Shown: piece after piece, positions 48,014-61,200 of the stretch | Numbering within the stretch: position 1 is the first letter of the stretch | How the letters are laid out: each line of letters begins with the position of its first letter | Origin: Liquidambar formosana | Lineage: Eukaryota; Streptophyta; Magnoliopsida; Saxifragales; Altingiaceae | Assembly: GCA_039720395.1 (NCBI GenBank) | Contig: CM077833.1 | Coordinates: forward strand, 14,259,133-14,323,132 | Direction of reading: 5' to 3' | DNA length: 64,000 nt | Made by a program: the position numbers and the translations under genes | The notes under the pieces: generated by a model | What the model was told of the DNA's origin: nothing | Databases searched by the model: none | What the model saw: the letters and a program-made list of their open reading frames with translations, nothing else

Positions 48014-49630
48014 CAAGGGTGTGTTTGGTACGGAGAATGAGAATGTGACTCTTAGATTTGACCTATTACTTGGGAATGGGAATATGAGGGGATATGACCA
48101 TTCTCATGTTTGGTTTGTGGTAATAGAAAGTCTGATACCCCCTAGCATTCCCATTCCAACGTTTGGTTAGGTTAGGAATCTCATACCCAATAATAGTAAA
48201 TTCCCACAATACCCTTAACTTTGTCAAAGTCATTTATCAGATCCACCAGAACCTTTTCAAATCTTCTCCTTCGTCCTTGTCATCCAGCCTATTGCGAGAA
48301 GATCGATAGCTAAGAGCCACCATCTTCAAGCCTATGAAATCGTCAAGAACAAATCTAAATTTTCTCAGAGAGATGAACAAATCCACATACAAGAAAGCTG
48401 ATGTACATATGGAAGCGAGTTGAGTCCAAAATCTGGATTCTTCAAAGAGCTAATCGTGAACATATCCACGTACACCTACCTACCCTATTCTCAAGAATCG
48501 TTAAACCCTTATCATTGATCTGCATCAATATTTCGGAGGTAAGAATATATATATGAACATACAGCCAACTAAACTTTGACGCAGTAGCAAAAAATTATTT
48601 CTTCTTAAATTTAGTTGACCATATCAACCTACAACTGACTAAAGTATTTGGTAGTAGCTAAAATTTTTTTTCCAATGATTATTTAGTTGACTATATAAAG
48701 CTACAAGCCAACTAAATGTTTTACCAGTATCTAAAAACAAATTTTCACATCAAATTTTAGTAAACTAAAATCCCTTTATAAAAACCCACCCCTCACAAAC
48801 CAAAATCAAACTCGTCCTACCCCATACCCACTCCCCTCTCGTCGACACTCAACCCCTCCCACTCCACCCATCCCGTCAACACACTTCTGTTGTCCCAAAA
48901 ATAATCAATCTTAGACGGGGTGAATTGGGTTGATGCAAAATAAATATATTCATCAATGCCTTGTTATATTCAAAATCATAATATATTCATGGAATGAAAC
49001 CTTAAGGCTAACCTTCCACCCCCATTCCTCCCATACCGTCGGCACACATCCTATCCTCCCCCTCACCTATCCTGTCATCACATACCAACTCTTCCCATTC
49101 CACTTCTCTCAATCTCCAACTCCTATCCAACCCAAACTGAATGTAAAACTTGAAAATTGCAAGGAGAATGGAGAAATTGCTATCTTCATCAATGGCCGCC
49201 GCGAAAGGGACGAGGAACAATATGGGATGTAGCACATAAGAAACAAAGAAAATGAAGAAAATCATACCCAAATAAACGATTTGCAGAAGTAGGGGTCGAC
49301 AGTATGTGAACAAACTTCTCCTCTTTCTCTCTCATGTGCTACCATCGTGTGAGAATAGTTAAGGCTTGAGAATGGGATCGTGGTTTTGAGGAACTGCATG
49401 AGGACACGGGTGGAATACCCATTTGTTGCTGACTTGCTGTTGACCAACAAGGGCACACTTGCCATTATAAATTTTATTAAATGGGTGCCTAGGAATGAAT
49501 TTCATAAACCCACCTCAACTGTAGGTTTGATTCCCCCCCCCCCCCCCAAATTGGGAATGTTTCACCTGCTGAAAAAAAGTTTTGCTAGGAATGAGAGCGA
49601 GTCAAACGGGGGCAGTGGAATATCTTCACT
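48014..49630. mobile_element. Possible DNA transposon remnant with GTGTGTTTGG-type end
   Basis: The left side reads GGGTGTGTTTGGTACGGAG and AATGAGAATG. The right side, on the other strand, reads CCCCCGTTTGACTCG and TCTCATTCC. This is the look of the ends of common plant hAT-like elements, but the similarity is weak and I find no target duplication. Between them is non-coding AT-rich DNA with a run of C (about 49532-49546). An alternative is several unrelated repeats side by side. Confidence 0.3.
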
Positions 49631-49991
49631 TTCCCATACATGAAATCCCGATATCAAACACTGCCCAAAGGGCAAATTTCGGGTTTCCAAAGGTCTTCAT
49701 TTTGAGTTTGACATGTATGGGTGTGACTATGTATGTTTTTTTAATTATTTGACCAAAACAAATACAAAAAAAAAATAATAATAATAATAATAAAGACACT
49801 TAGGGGTGTGGGAACTGTGGCCATAGGCAGGTCAGTTTGGAGCGATTTAGGAAAGAAACCACCGACAAACTTGCTTAGGACAGTTTGCAAATTTGTTAAC
49901 CCGCCATCAAATCATTGGTTTTAAAAATCGACAAATTGGTTGATTTCTTTTATCATTTTTAAACCATTGATTTGGACGGAATTAAGTGAGT
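49631..49991. other. Intergenic DNA, nothing identified
   Basis: Contains an (AAT)n stretch at about 49776-49795. No gene. Confidence 0.4.
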
Positions 49992-51415
49992 TGTATAATC
50001 AAGGACTTTAATATCGATATCGATGGATATATCGATGGTCCAAATATATGGATATATCGGATACATCGACAATATTGATATCATTTTAAAGATATGGTAG
50101 GTATTATGAGTTAAACATGGATATTTTTATTGAAACTCTGAGAAATAATGATTTAGACTCTAGCTAATACACAATCTAGCATCAAAATATTGCAAATTAA
50201 ATCCCTATAATTAAAATAAAATAAAATAAAAAAGTGGTGTATAGGGTGCAAAAAATGTAGGGCGCTGAGCAAATAAATATTACAAACTTATGAAAATTTC
50301 ATAGCTAATGCTACATAACATTAAAATACATATTTATATCATTTAAATATTAGGTTCTATTAAATTAGGGGTCATTGACTTGAAATTATATTTTAAACTA
50401 TATGAAATACTAAACATAGTTTGACAAAAAAAAAAAAAAAAAATTGTTACTAACTTACTACATAAAAATAAATATGCCCTCCTCCGTTCCTATTTTATTG
50501 GCTTCCTTTCCTTTTTAGGATGTTCCAAAATTATTGTCCCATTCTAAAAGTCAATGATTTTTTTATGTAATTTTCTAAAATACCCTTTCACATGGGTATT
50601 TTGTTTCTTTCCAATGTTTTGTATACTTAAGGGCAAAATTGGAATGTTAAAACATATATGATGATGTAAATGTATTTAATAGGGTCTCCCAAAAAAGCGT
50701 AATTTTTCAAAAGGGACAGTCAATTTGAAACAGAGGTAGTATAAAAAATGAGTTGAGTTCTTTTAAAAATGTCACATAGTTAAAGGTAAAAATATAAAGT
50801 TAAAAAGAATTATAAGGTTATAATGTAAAAATATGTAAAAAATGGGTTTTTTAATAAAAGGGTTTGTCTTTTATTTAAAGAGGTGTCAGGAAAATGATAA
50901 AGGAATCTTATCTCTTTCATCAAAAAATCAAAAGGAATTTTGTCTTTTTATCCCTTTATCACGGTTTACACTTTACATAAGCTTGGGAAACAAAAGAAAA
51001 AGGGAAAAAAAGGCCTCTTAAACAAAAGCAGAATGAACGATGGTGACAACAAGACAAGGTGCACAAATCAGACGTCCAGACCTTCCTTCTTCTCCTTCTC
51101 CTTCTCCTTCTTCTCTTTTTCTACTTCTTTCTCTTGAAGGCTTACCGATATTTACCGATATTTGTCGAAATATCGCTGGAAAATCGTTGGAAGATCGCCA
51201 GAACTGGTGAGAAACATTGCTAAAAAACCACGACTTTCTCGGCATTTCTCGATATCATTGATATTTATCGATATCTTGATAATATCGAGATATATCGCTC
51301 GATAATGAGTAAAAAAGAAATTGCAGGCTAATATCGTGTCGATCACCATCGATACGCGTGATATATTGGCAATATATCACCGGTATCGGCGATATTATAG
51401 TCAAGTGTGTATAAT
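49992..51415. mobile_element. hAT-like element with subterminal ATCGATA arrays and perfect 8-bp target duplication
   Basis: Body 50000-51407 (1408 bp). TGTATAAT flanks it exactly on both sides (49992-49999 and 51408-51415). Ends are CAAGGACTTTAATATCG and, on the other strand, CACTTGACTATAATATCG. Inside each end is a dense array of ATCGATA/CGATAT words (about 50011-50085 and 51140-51395), the right array being much longer. The interior includes the repeat also found at 20270-20465. No transposase frame is visible, so it is non-autonomous. The 8-bp duplication places it with hAT. Confidence 0.88.
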
Positions 51416-52456
51416 GCCCTTCATAACCTTTATGAGGATTGTCAAAAGACCAAAATATGTGCTTTCATAATCTCTATGAGGATGATTTGTTGATTTCCTT
51501 ACAAAAATGTTTAGAAATAAAACATTTAATATTTTATAATATCAAATTTCACAAAATAATTATAAACCAAGCAAAAGAAAAAAAAAAAAAAAACAATGAT
51601 GTCTTAACATGTTTTCTTGTAGCAAGTGTATGTATTTTATATATATATATATAATTAAAAACGAGTTGGGTTGGTTTATTGATAGGTTGGAGAAGTTTAA
51701 CCTACTAACCACACAAAACCACCAAATTTACTGCTCAACCACCCAAACCAATCTGTCTATTCTCTCAAACCTCTTGGGTAGTTGTAAAATAGAGCGGATT
51801 GGTTTGGTTTGATGGATTGGGTGGTTTTTGCACATCCCTAATGACACCAATCTCCCTCGACGTCTAAGCTATGTATGGATAGAACGAAATGAATAAAATA
51901 AAAAAGAAGAAAAAATAATTAATTTTCTTTCTACTTTCCTCATTTGGAATTTTTAAGTTGGGAGGAAAAAGAAAGAAAATTATGAGAAATGGAGAAAAGT
52001 GCATTTTCTCTCTCCCCCAAATTGGAAAAATTTTGGAAAAAAATAAAGATAAAGGAAATGAGTGACTAAGTGAGTGATAAAATGACAAATATATTCCTAT
52101 GCAATTTTTGTTTAATATGTAAAAAATGGTAATTTTGTAATTGTGTGTAACTATTTTCTCTCCTCTTTCTTATGTTCTCTTAATGAGGTCTAACCAATAG
52201 TGTGGAGCTCTTCTCCTCTTCTCTTATCTTCTTTTTATCCAAAAAAGGTGGAGAAAATGTTATTTTCTCTTCTCTTTTCTTTTATTCTCTTATGTTCTCT
52301 TAATGAGGTTCTCTTCTCTTACTCCATTTCTTTCAATCCATATAAAGCCTTAAAAACTTAAATTGGCATCCCTTCTATGAATTGACCAATAAAAGTTGTT
52401 TGTTGTGTGAGTGAGTTTCCTATGTGTACTTACCCCCCCCAAAAAAAAAAAAAAAA
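51416..52456. other. Intergenic DNA, nothing identified
   Basis: Has an (AT)n run (51640-51653) and a repeated phrase TCTTATGTTCTCTTAATGAGGT (about 52168 and 52289), a small duplication. No gene. Confidence 0.45.
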
Positions 52457-52694
52457 GTTTGGAGGTGTAAGATCCCACATCAACTAGCCAACGTTAGCCT
52501 TTAGAATGTATAAGGTTCTACTTTTGCATCAAGCATTAGGCATTTTTGGAGGTTACATGAGGGTTAACTTTATAGGCTCTTTACCCTTTTTGGACTATAT
52601 TGAATACATAGGCTTCCTTATTTATGTATTGTGTGTGTGAGTTTCTTATATGTTCGTAGCAAAAAATTAAAAATAAAGGGGCTTCCTCATTTCG
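52457..52694 (+). repeat. Solo-LTR-like repeat with duplicated tail
   Basis: 52457-52678 is the plus-strand sister of 29332-29547. Its last ~65 bp (GGCTTCCTTATTTATG through AAAATAAAG) begins again at about 52679 (GGGCTTCCTCATTTCG), where it is cut by the copia element. The rest of this second tail reappears at 55452-55504 on the far side. Confidence 0.65.
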
Positions 52695-53270
52695 TGTTGG
52701 AAATAATGTATTACGTTTATAATTCTGTCAAAATAGTAAGCATATAAAACACAAATAACACGAAACAAATTCTAGAAATTCACAAATTTACAGAATACAG
52801 AAGATGATTAAAACAGAAACGGATTGATTAAGGCTAGCGTTTGATGCTATGTCCTTAAGACAGATTTTACCCCTCACTTGGTGCTTTGAGTCTCTTAGAT
52901 GTCTGCCTCCTAGGATACAATGATCTGCACGCACAAAAGAAGCACTACACTCGATGCGTCTGGTGAATCATGCAAAAAATCTAATATGTTGATTAGCCCC
53001 TAATAGTGTGTAAAATGCAGTATATATAGAACTCTAAGTGACTCTCCAAAACAGTCAGAAGGCACGTTGATCAAACGCGTCTTATGGTGATGATTGTTCT
53101 GGATTAACAAACACAACTCTTAATGGTAATTAATCCGAATTAGCAAAAATTAAATTTTGCTTAAAAAATAACACACATGGGTCGGTCTTACTTGACCCCA
53201 CCCGATCCAGCTCGGACTTGATGTGGGCGGATGCGCACGTGTGTTTTTTGGTCCAAACCTAATGTTAACT

Positions 53271-53479
53271 AACACATCATTGAAAATAAACTCTTTTCCC
53301 GAAGTCATCTTCAAGATCACCTTTCCATGTCCATCAATTTTGGAAGTTGAGGAGTTGCCCATGAAAAGTCGTTCTTCATTATCCACCAAGTTATATATAG
53401 AAAACATCTTCTTGTCCGAACAAATATGACGAGTTGCACTAATATCCACCCACCATTTTTTAGAATTGCTGTCCACCAA
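53271..53479 (-). pseudogene. Copia protease-region fragment
   Basis: The minus strand reads KWWVDISATRHIC then FMGNSSTSKIDGHG and KVILKMTSGKEF. In active copia proteases the first block reads D-S-G-A at the catalytic Asp; here it is DISA, so Ser-Gly has become Ile-Ser. The frame then runs through the deletion junction (about 53267) into LTR sequence. Confidence 0.85.
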
Positions 53480-53600
53480 ATTTACTTTAGAAGCGACAGC
53501 AAAAAGTTATATATCATTAATCGAATCCGAAATATTGTCTACTTCAGTCACATTTGTTTGAGCCTTCTTATTGGTTCCTTAGTTCTTTCACTTGTCACAA

Positions 53601-54395
53601 TTAATCCTTTGCACGATGTTTTGATTTGTCACACATATAGCAATTGCCTTTGAACTTCTTTGAATCACCACCCTTGGAATTTTGGGATGATCCTTGGCTT
53701 GAGTGCTTCCTCTTTTTATTGTTATTTTTCTGCACTTCCACTATATTAGCTTTAGACTCCATAGGATTTTTACCGCTATTCTTTTCAGAATTTCGGTTAT
53801 CTTCTTCAATCCTTAACCTTACAATTAAGTCATCAAGGCTCATCTCCTTGCGTTTGTGCTTCAAATAATTTTTAAAATCCTTCCACAACAATGGTAATTT
53901 TTCAATAATTGCAACCACTTGAAAGGATTCACTAACCGACATACCATCGGCATGTATTTCATGTAAAATTAATTGAAACTTTTGCACTTGACTCATAACA
54001 ATCTTAGAGTCAATCATTTTATAGTTTATGAATTTGCTCACAACGAATTTCTTCATTTCGGCATCTTCCGTTTTGTACTTTTTGTCTAAGGAGTCCCATA
54101 ATTCCTTTGTAGTTTTTATTGGACTATACACATTGTATAATATGTTGTCTAACGCATTGAGGATGCAATTCTTGCACAAGAAATTAAAATGTTTCCATGC
54201 CTCCACTGCCGCGATAGTAATCCTATCGGTCTCATAAACTTTGAGAGTGGAAGCATTTTCATACAGAAACTTAACCAAATTCAATGTAGGAAGATAAAAC
54301 AATATTTTTTGTTGCCATCTCTTAAAGTCAGAACCATTGAATTTCTCTGGTTTCTCTCCATGTGCAAGAGCAAGGGCCACTGCCACAACAGGCAT
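53601..54395 (-). pseudogene. Copia gag remnant
   Basis: 264 codons. It starts MPVVAVALALAHGEKPEKF and carries the UBN2/gag layout: FNGSDFKRWQQKILFYL near the start, a central AWKHFNFLCKNCI region, KELWDSLDKKY, and a basic KKRKHSSQGSSQ region. A zinc knuckle CYMCDKSKHRAKD sits at the end. The final Cys of the C-x2-C-x4-H-x4-C knuckle is lost to a stop immediately after AKD. This is the RNA-packaging coat protein of the retroelement and is no longer linked to a polymerase. Confidence 0.9.
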
Positions 54396-54454
54396 GGCAC
54401 AACATTGGTAACCTCACTTGCCATTTTTGTTAAATAGAAACGCAAACAATATGA

Positions 54455-54495
<41 letters not shown>

Positions 54496-55451
54496 CATAG
54501 AATTATAACACAGAATATAATATGATATATACAAACTAATTAACAGAAATTACAAAGTATATAGAAATGTAAATCTGTCTTAAGATTGTTGGACATAATG
54601 TATTACGTTTATAATTATGTCAAAACAGTAAGCATATAAAACACAAATAACACGAAATAAATTATGGAAATTCACAAACTTACAGAATATAGAAGATGAT
54701 CAAAACAGAAATGGATTGATCAAGGCTAGTATTTGACGCTATGTCCTTTAGATAGATTTTGCCTCTTATTTAGTGCTTTGAGTCTCTTAGATGTTTGCCT
54801 CCCAGGATACAATGATCTGCATGCATAGAAGAAGCACTGCAATCGATGCGTTTGGCGAAAAATCTAATATGTTGATTAACCCCTAATAGTGTGCGAAATG
54901 CAGTATATATAAAACTCTAAGTGACTCTCCAAAATAGTTATAGCGTACGTTGATCAGATGCGTCTTATGGTCATGACTGTTCTGGGTTAACAGAAACAAC
55001 TCTTAATGGTAATTAATCTGAATTAGCAAAAATTAAATTTTACTTAAAAAATAACACACATAGGTCAGTCTTACTTGACACCACCCAAACTGATCTAGCT
55101 CGGTGTGGGCATGCACGCGCGTGTGTTTTTGGGTCCAAACCTAATGTTGGCTAGATCCTCTCCCCTCACAAAATTTGGGTACCCTTTGGGCCCAAACCAT
55201 AAGCCCAAAGTATATGTATATGAATTCACTAAGGAATTTACAGTTTTCCAATATAGGACAAACCTTATTACCATTCTTCAACCAATTATTCAAGGGTGAC
55301 TTTAGAGAACAATTTTTCATTCAACTTTTAATGATTTTTGCCAATTAAATATTCGAATTAAATCTCCACATAGAGATTAACTAATTCCAATATGGACCCA
55401 TCTCAAATTACACATGGGACCCACATTTATTAATGTCCAATATCTCTAACA

Positions 55452-58247
55452 TATTGTGTGTGTGAGTTTCTTATATGTTCATAGCAAAAAATTAAAAATA
55501 AAGTTGACCAACAGAAGTTGTTGTTGTCATGCCAAAAAAAAAAAAAAAAGAAAATGTCAACTTTGCCCTTATTGAAATTGCTAACTACATAAAAAGACTA
55601 AAGCAACCCAAAACTGACCATGGAAAGATAAAAATGCCCCTATTTGCCTCTATTAAATGGGTTAGTGAATAAATAGGCTAAAATAACCTTAACTTTCCTT
55701 GAAACCTCGGAAAGCCGAAAATGCCCCAAGATATTTTTATCCTTTTTGTGAAAAGAAAAAAAAAAATTGTTATAAGACCGCCATGTTTAGAGTAAAAATA
55801 AATTAAATATCTCCCTTGCTCCATGACGGCAACAATAATGGAAGGAAGGTTTATGTAATATTGTTAAACCTCATGAAAGACCAATGTCATTTCATCAAAA
55901 TTTTAAGGGAGGTTAATGTAATTTTCCCTTCTGATTTTTCATCTCACTTATAATGTAAACGTGTGGCTCAGTCGTTGATCAACATTAGCCATAACTTTGA
56001 TGTGCTCAACTCTGCTTTAGTTGTGAATTTTGAATGGGAACCCATAAATTAATTTAATGAAAATTTTAAGTGACTCAATTATTATCTCAACCTTAGTACA
56101 TGGTCTATCCTATTTCTTTCACATAATCAATGACAAAATAGTTTAATTAGTGGCATTTCTTTCAGTAGTTGAATTTGTGATTTTGGGTTCAAATTTCTAG
56201 AGAAGCATTGATAAATCATTTGTTGATATCAAAGGGGTTAAAGGTAGGGATAGGCTCTATAGATTGTCAATATATATGTATAAATTATTTCTCTTACCTG
56301 AGCTAGGAGTCTAAAACCCATATGAATAGCACCTCGAATAAGAGAGTGGAGATTTGACGGTTGTGTAATTAGCATTACTCATAACTAGGATGAGACCTTT
56401 GCAAATGCATGTGAAGACGATGCCAAATAATGGTGAAGGGGGACAACTACCTCCCTTGAAATTTTTTTATCCTATTTTTTTTTTCATTCTTTGAAATTCT
56501 AGATTTGTCACCCCTCAAGTTTTGCTAACCTGTTTTATTTTTCTTTCCCACGCCTCTCTCTCTTCCCCCCCCCCCCCCCCCCCCCCTCTCTCTCCATATG
56601 AAATCCTTGATCCCTCCCAATCTCCCATTCCTTCTTTCTTTCTCTTTCTCTTTCTTCTTTTTTTTTTTTTTTTTTCAACGGATCATAAAATTTTACAATT
56701 TTTTCTACTACAAAGTAACAAGACAAGAAAATTTTAAACTAAAGCTTGTTTGATATTTTGAATTAGAATAAAGCACTAACAACCAACAAAAGTTTACCTT
56801 CGTAAACTAAATTCTTGGCTTTGTCCCTTGAATGCACGACATAAAATATCGAAATCATTAAAACAGATGTGTAATCTATCTGATAATTTTTTTAGAACAC
56901 CTATTCAACCCGAGCCATGCTTTCCTTCTAGATCTTGTGAGATTATAACAGTGGATTTTCAAAAACCTTTAGAGGACCCTAAAATGATATACTCATTCAA
57001 AGTCTAAATAAGATATATTAAGAAAACTTTAAATAAGTTATTCTACCTTTTTAATAGTCTTTTGAATTTTTTGGGATGGATATTATCGTTGCATGGAAAT
57101 TAAAATAGCTCTATTGCATTTAAGAAAATGAGAATAATTATTTTTTCTTCTTTTCTTAAAATGGACTCATCTAGGTGTTGGTTTTATGCAATAAAGCCAC
57201 TCTATATCCACGATACATCCAAACATACCCTCATTCAATAACGACATAAATGAGATTTGTGAATTGCAAGAATTGTTATTTCCTTGGATTACCTTGAAAT
57301 ACATTGGAAATTACTCTTCTCTACACCCTTTACTCCATTTACAATCAGACTTAGAAGTCGCACCATCTATAAAACCTCCATGACAGAAATTAGACATGAA
57401 ATCATAAGAATTGAATAACCATGGTGGTATTACATTTAAACGTACACATGGAGCCATTGCTATACAAAAAAAGAAAAAAAAGAAAGAGAGGCAATGTAAG
57501 AGAAGAAAAAAAAAGAAGTAAACTCCCTCTATTTGATTTGTGAATTCTACCTTGGAAAAAAAAAAAACGAAGGAAAAAAAATAAGAAGGAAAGAAAATGA
57601 GAGGAAAAGATAAAATTAAATCAAGCCAAAATTATTCTAATTCTTATCCTTCTTCCGATTTACATTGCAACAAAATAAAAAAAAGTACAATTCCTTGAAT
57701 ATATATTTTCTTTGGTAAAATCCATGAATCAAATAGAGCCTAGGTATAAAATAAAAAGCTTGATGTGAGGCAATTGCCCGCCTGAACACCATGTAGCTCG
57801 TGATTGAGTGGTCTCGCATCCCACAGTCTATTTAAAATATTAAGTTTCAAATGACTTCATATGACCATTTAAATTTCACCTAAACATAAGTTGGACACAC
57901 AGCATGCCAAACATAAAATTGCTCCCTTCTTTAAACACCCCCCCTCCCGCATAAAAAATAAAAAATAAAAACTTATAATCAAGAAAAAAAAACTTATAAT
58001 CAAGAATCGACAAATACTCTCATATCCAAACATCACTAGACTCACAAGTCACAAACCATGCACGTACGACGCGAAAAAGGATAGAGATCTACTGGATTAA
58101 CCTTGACTATGCCACGCTTAAGCGTATGCATACAGGCCATTGATTCTATTACGACAGAAATGGCATTGTAGCATTCCCAAAAGAAAAGAAAAGAAAAAAA
58201 AAGGAAAAAAAAAAAACTTTGAACTCCATGCAGAAGGTCCAAACGGC
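55452..58247. other. Intergenic DNA downstream of the sucrose transporter
   Basis: No gene recognised. 55452-55504 is the displaced tail of the repeat at 52457. There is a long C run at 56566-56586 and poly(T) at 56659-56675. The 3' untranslated part of the transporter should lie in the last few hundred bases before 58248. Confidence 0.5.
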
Positions 58248-61200
58248 TCAGGGTTGCGTAGTGCTTCTGGTGCTCTCAATTTTTGTTACCGGCACATCAG
58301 GAGGCGGAGATGGAAGCATGGTAAGTGCAAACACCCCACTTGCTGCAGCCGCTATGGCTCCCACCACGAATGCCGGTAAGTTACCTCCTCCAAACAGAGC
58401 ATCCCACGGTCCACTGGCTACAGACACCACCATCTGTTTCACCATTCAAAATCCAAATTAGTTCATGTTGCGCTCACCTTATACTGTTCATTATAATCTT
58501 GCATATAGCTCATTAGATTAATTATTCAATGAGTGGGGTACTTCACGAAGAAAAAAAAGTAAGAAATTCTCAATACTGTGGCGGAGCCAGGATTTTTTCT
58601 TAACAGGGTCACTTTAAATTTATTGTTAAAATTTTATTTTAATTTAATAAACTAAAGAAATTAATTGTTATAACCTTACAAAAAAATTAATTGCTATGAT
58701 AAAAGGAACCAATCAAACTCAATAACTCATGCATGTATGTGACTATAGATTTTAAGAGAATTCTTACCTGGGGTATAACTATTGCAAGATTCAAAACTCC
58801 CAAAGAAAGCCCTACAAAATACAGATAGGCAAATAGTTTCAGAAGGAACTAGGAAGCCTCAATAATCTCCAGTTTTGAGTTAAAAATGGGTACAGAACTT
58901 TACCTTGACCTGCGCCCGAAGTGTTGGAAAATATGGAAGCCAGAGCAAACGGAATGCTGTATGTCACCTACACAAAAAAAATATAAATAAATAAATAACT
59001 TGAAGGATTGTATTATCAATGTTATAAACTGACTTCAAATATATAAGATATTGTCAGGTCACCTTCCGTCCTTCCCATTTAATGTCTATTTTGTATTTAT
59101 CGTCACATAAAATCATTTACTATTTTTAAAGACAAAACAATGACCCATAAATTGTTTTCACCCATTTAACTATTCAATAGTTAGGTGTGAAGTTTTAATT
59201 GGTGACTGCATCTTTTATAATCCATAAATAAATCATATTTCAATTCAATACATTTATAATTGTATATCGAAAAGACTCGTTTTTTGAAAACTTTGTATAA
59301 TATCTTTTCTTATCAACGCTATCAAATACTTTTTCTTCAATAAACATAATTAATCTAGCATTCATAAATTAGGTCTCTGGAAATGAGAGATTGGAGAAGG
59401 GGAATTGAGGCTTTAATTTATAGGGAAGGAAGTAATAAAAATAAAAGGAGGAATAGGAAAGAAAAATTAAAGGGTTCAAAAATAACCAGAGGAGGCGAAT
59501 CTAAAATTTAAAAAACTTTTGAGGTAAGAAATATTAAAATAAAAAAAAATAAAAATAAAAAATCAAGGGCAGGACCTGCCCCCACTCAATTACACATGGC
59601 TTCATCCATGGTGTTTCGGAAGGCCGCCATGTTCAATATGTGCTCAACACCGGAAAAGTGTCTATGCTTCTTAGGAAAGGACAGAGGCACTAGTAGAGTA
59701 GGCCATGAAGGGACAAGAATCTGAGAGGCCTAATTAATGAAGTGCATGTAACGTTAATCCACTATGTGTGATGAAAGCCCTGCTCCACCTTGTTTAGCAC
59801 CACGTGCAAGTCCATGACAAAGGACTTCAAATTTTTTAGATAAGCATCACTGCTAGCAGCCTAGGCCGCTAGGGATAGGGCTATAAATTATGCATTAAAT
59901 AGCTGTGAAAGAAGCCAAATAACAATTGCAATAATTCTTCACATTTTAAAATCATGCCGTGACGCCATGCACCGATTATCGTCCACGGAGTATAATTAAT
60001 TTTGCATCACAGGCGCCTAGTATTCTGTTAGCTTTTATCGCGTCACGACGAGTAAGTCTTCACTATAAATGTAATGTAGAAACGTGGTATCCGAATACTA
60101 ATACAAGTGAAATAAAATAAAATTATAGTATTCTGATTATTTTATTTTATTTTATTTATTAATTTATAATATCATGTTAATTATATTGTAATTACATATA
60201 AATTTTTCTCTATGATCACTACCTGTTTCAGTGGTACAAAATTTAACACAATCATAATAAGTAATAAAATTAGGAAAATATTATGAGTACTCTTCAAAAA
60301 GTCTCTTACACTCTCGAGTGAGAGAAGCATGAGAAGAATTCATGAAAGTGACATAGATGACAAAAGACTATGACTCCATCTTTTAATTATCCAATTAATG
60401 TATAGAATTATGAATGATTTGCATATAATAGAATTAGTTTAGGAATTAGTTTAGACCAAAGAGTAAGAGATACTGTTTTTTAGCAAAAATGAATAAATAA
60501 ATAAAAAGAAGTGCTGAAGGAAGTTACCGCTAGTGGTATGCCCAAGACGGCGAAGAGAGACAACGCGCCGACCTTGATCCCGGTGGGAGGAGGCGCAATG
60601 GCACCAGTGGAGTCAATTCGGCGGTGAGACTGGGCCATCTTAGTGATCAAGACAGTCATGGCCAGGCAAATAGCCAGCAAGAAATTCACACAACCCCACA
60701 ACTTTTTCACCCCAAACCCACGCGCGAAGAACTCCAGCGCCAGGGACGTGAATCCCAGCACCACCGAGTTGAGCATCAATCCCTAATGCACCCGCATGCA
60801 CCCCTATATCATACATCCTCCCTTCCCCTACCTTCCCTCCGTACACCTCCCTCCCCATCCAATCAGTATCGAACAACAGGAACGGAAACCACGCAATCCA
60901 GTTCAGACACGTCACCACAATTAGCACCCGCATGGGTCTTTTCAGACTCCTCACCGCACTCAATATTTCCCCGAAAAAGGGTACCGGCGCTGCCTCCCCC
61001 TCCTCCTCCTCTACGCGGTCCCCATTGTTCCCGGCATTACCCGCTTCCGGTGGCGACAGCGGTTTTTCACGTACTAGCGTGAGTGCCAAGGTGGTGAGGG
61101 TCAGCAGCAGCGTAATTGAAATGAAGAAGCAGCTTTTGAGATTCGCACAGTAAACATCACAAGCTTGAGTTTTCGAGAATGGGAAGACGTCATGGAGATG

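Larger units (their letters stand above)
52695..55451 (-). mobile_element. Internally deleted Ty1/copia element
   Basis: The right LTR (54587-55451, 865 bp; TGTTGGAC...CTCTAACA) is complete and is the 5' LTR, since coding is on the minus strand. The left LTR begins at 52695 with TGTTGGAA and matches it until about 53267, where it stops about 310 bp short and passes straight into the protease region. So a single deletion has removed integrase, reverse transcriptase, RNase H, the polypurine tract and part of the 3' LTR. No canonical initiator-Met primer site follows the 5' LTR. An (AT)n microsatellite lies at 54461-54494. Confidence 0.88.

Noticed and set aside
52628..55504. The 50-bp phrase flanking the copia element as a giant target duplication
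   Set aside because: Copia makes 5-bp duplications; a prior tandem duplication of the repeat tail explains it better.
58575..59600. GGCGGAGCC and GGCAGGACCTGCCCCC as ends of one TIR element
   Set aside because: Exons 2 and 3 of the transporter lie between them in their conserved places, so this cannot be a single insertion.
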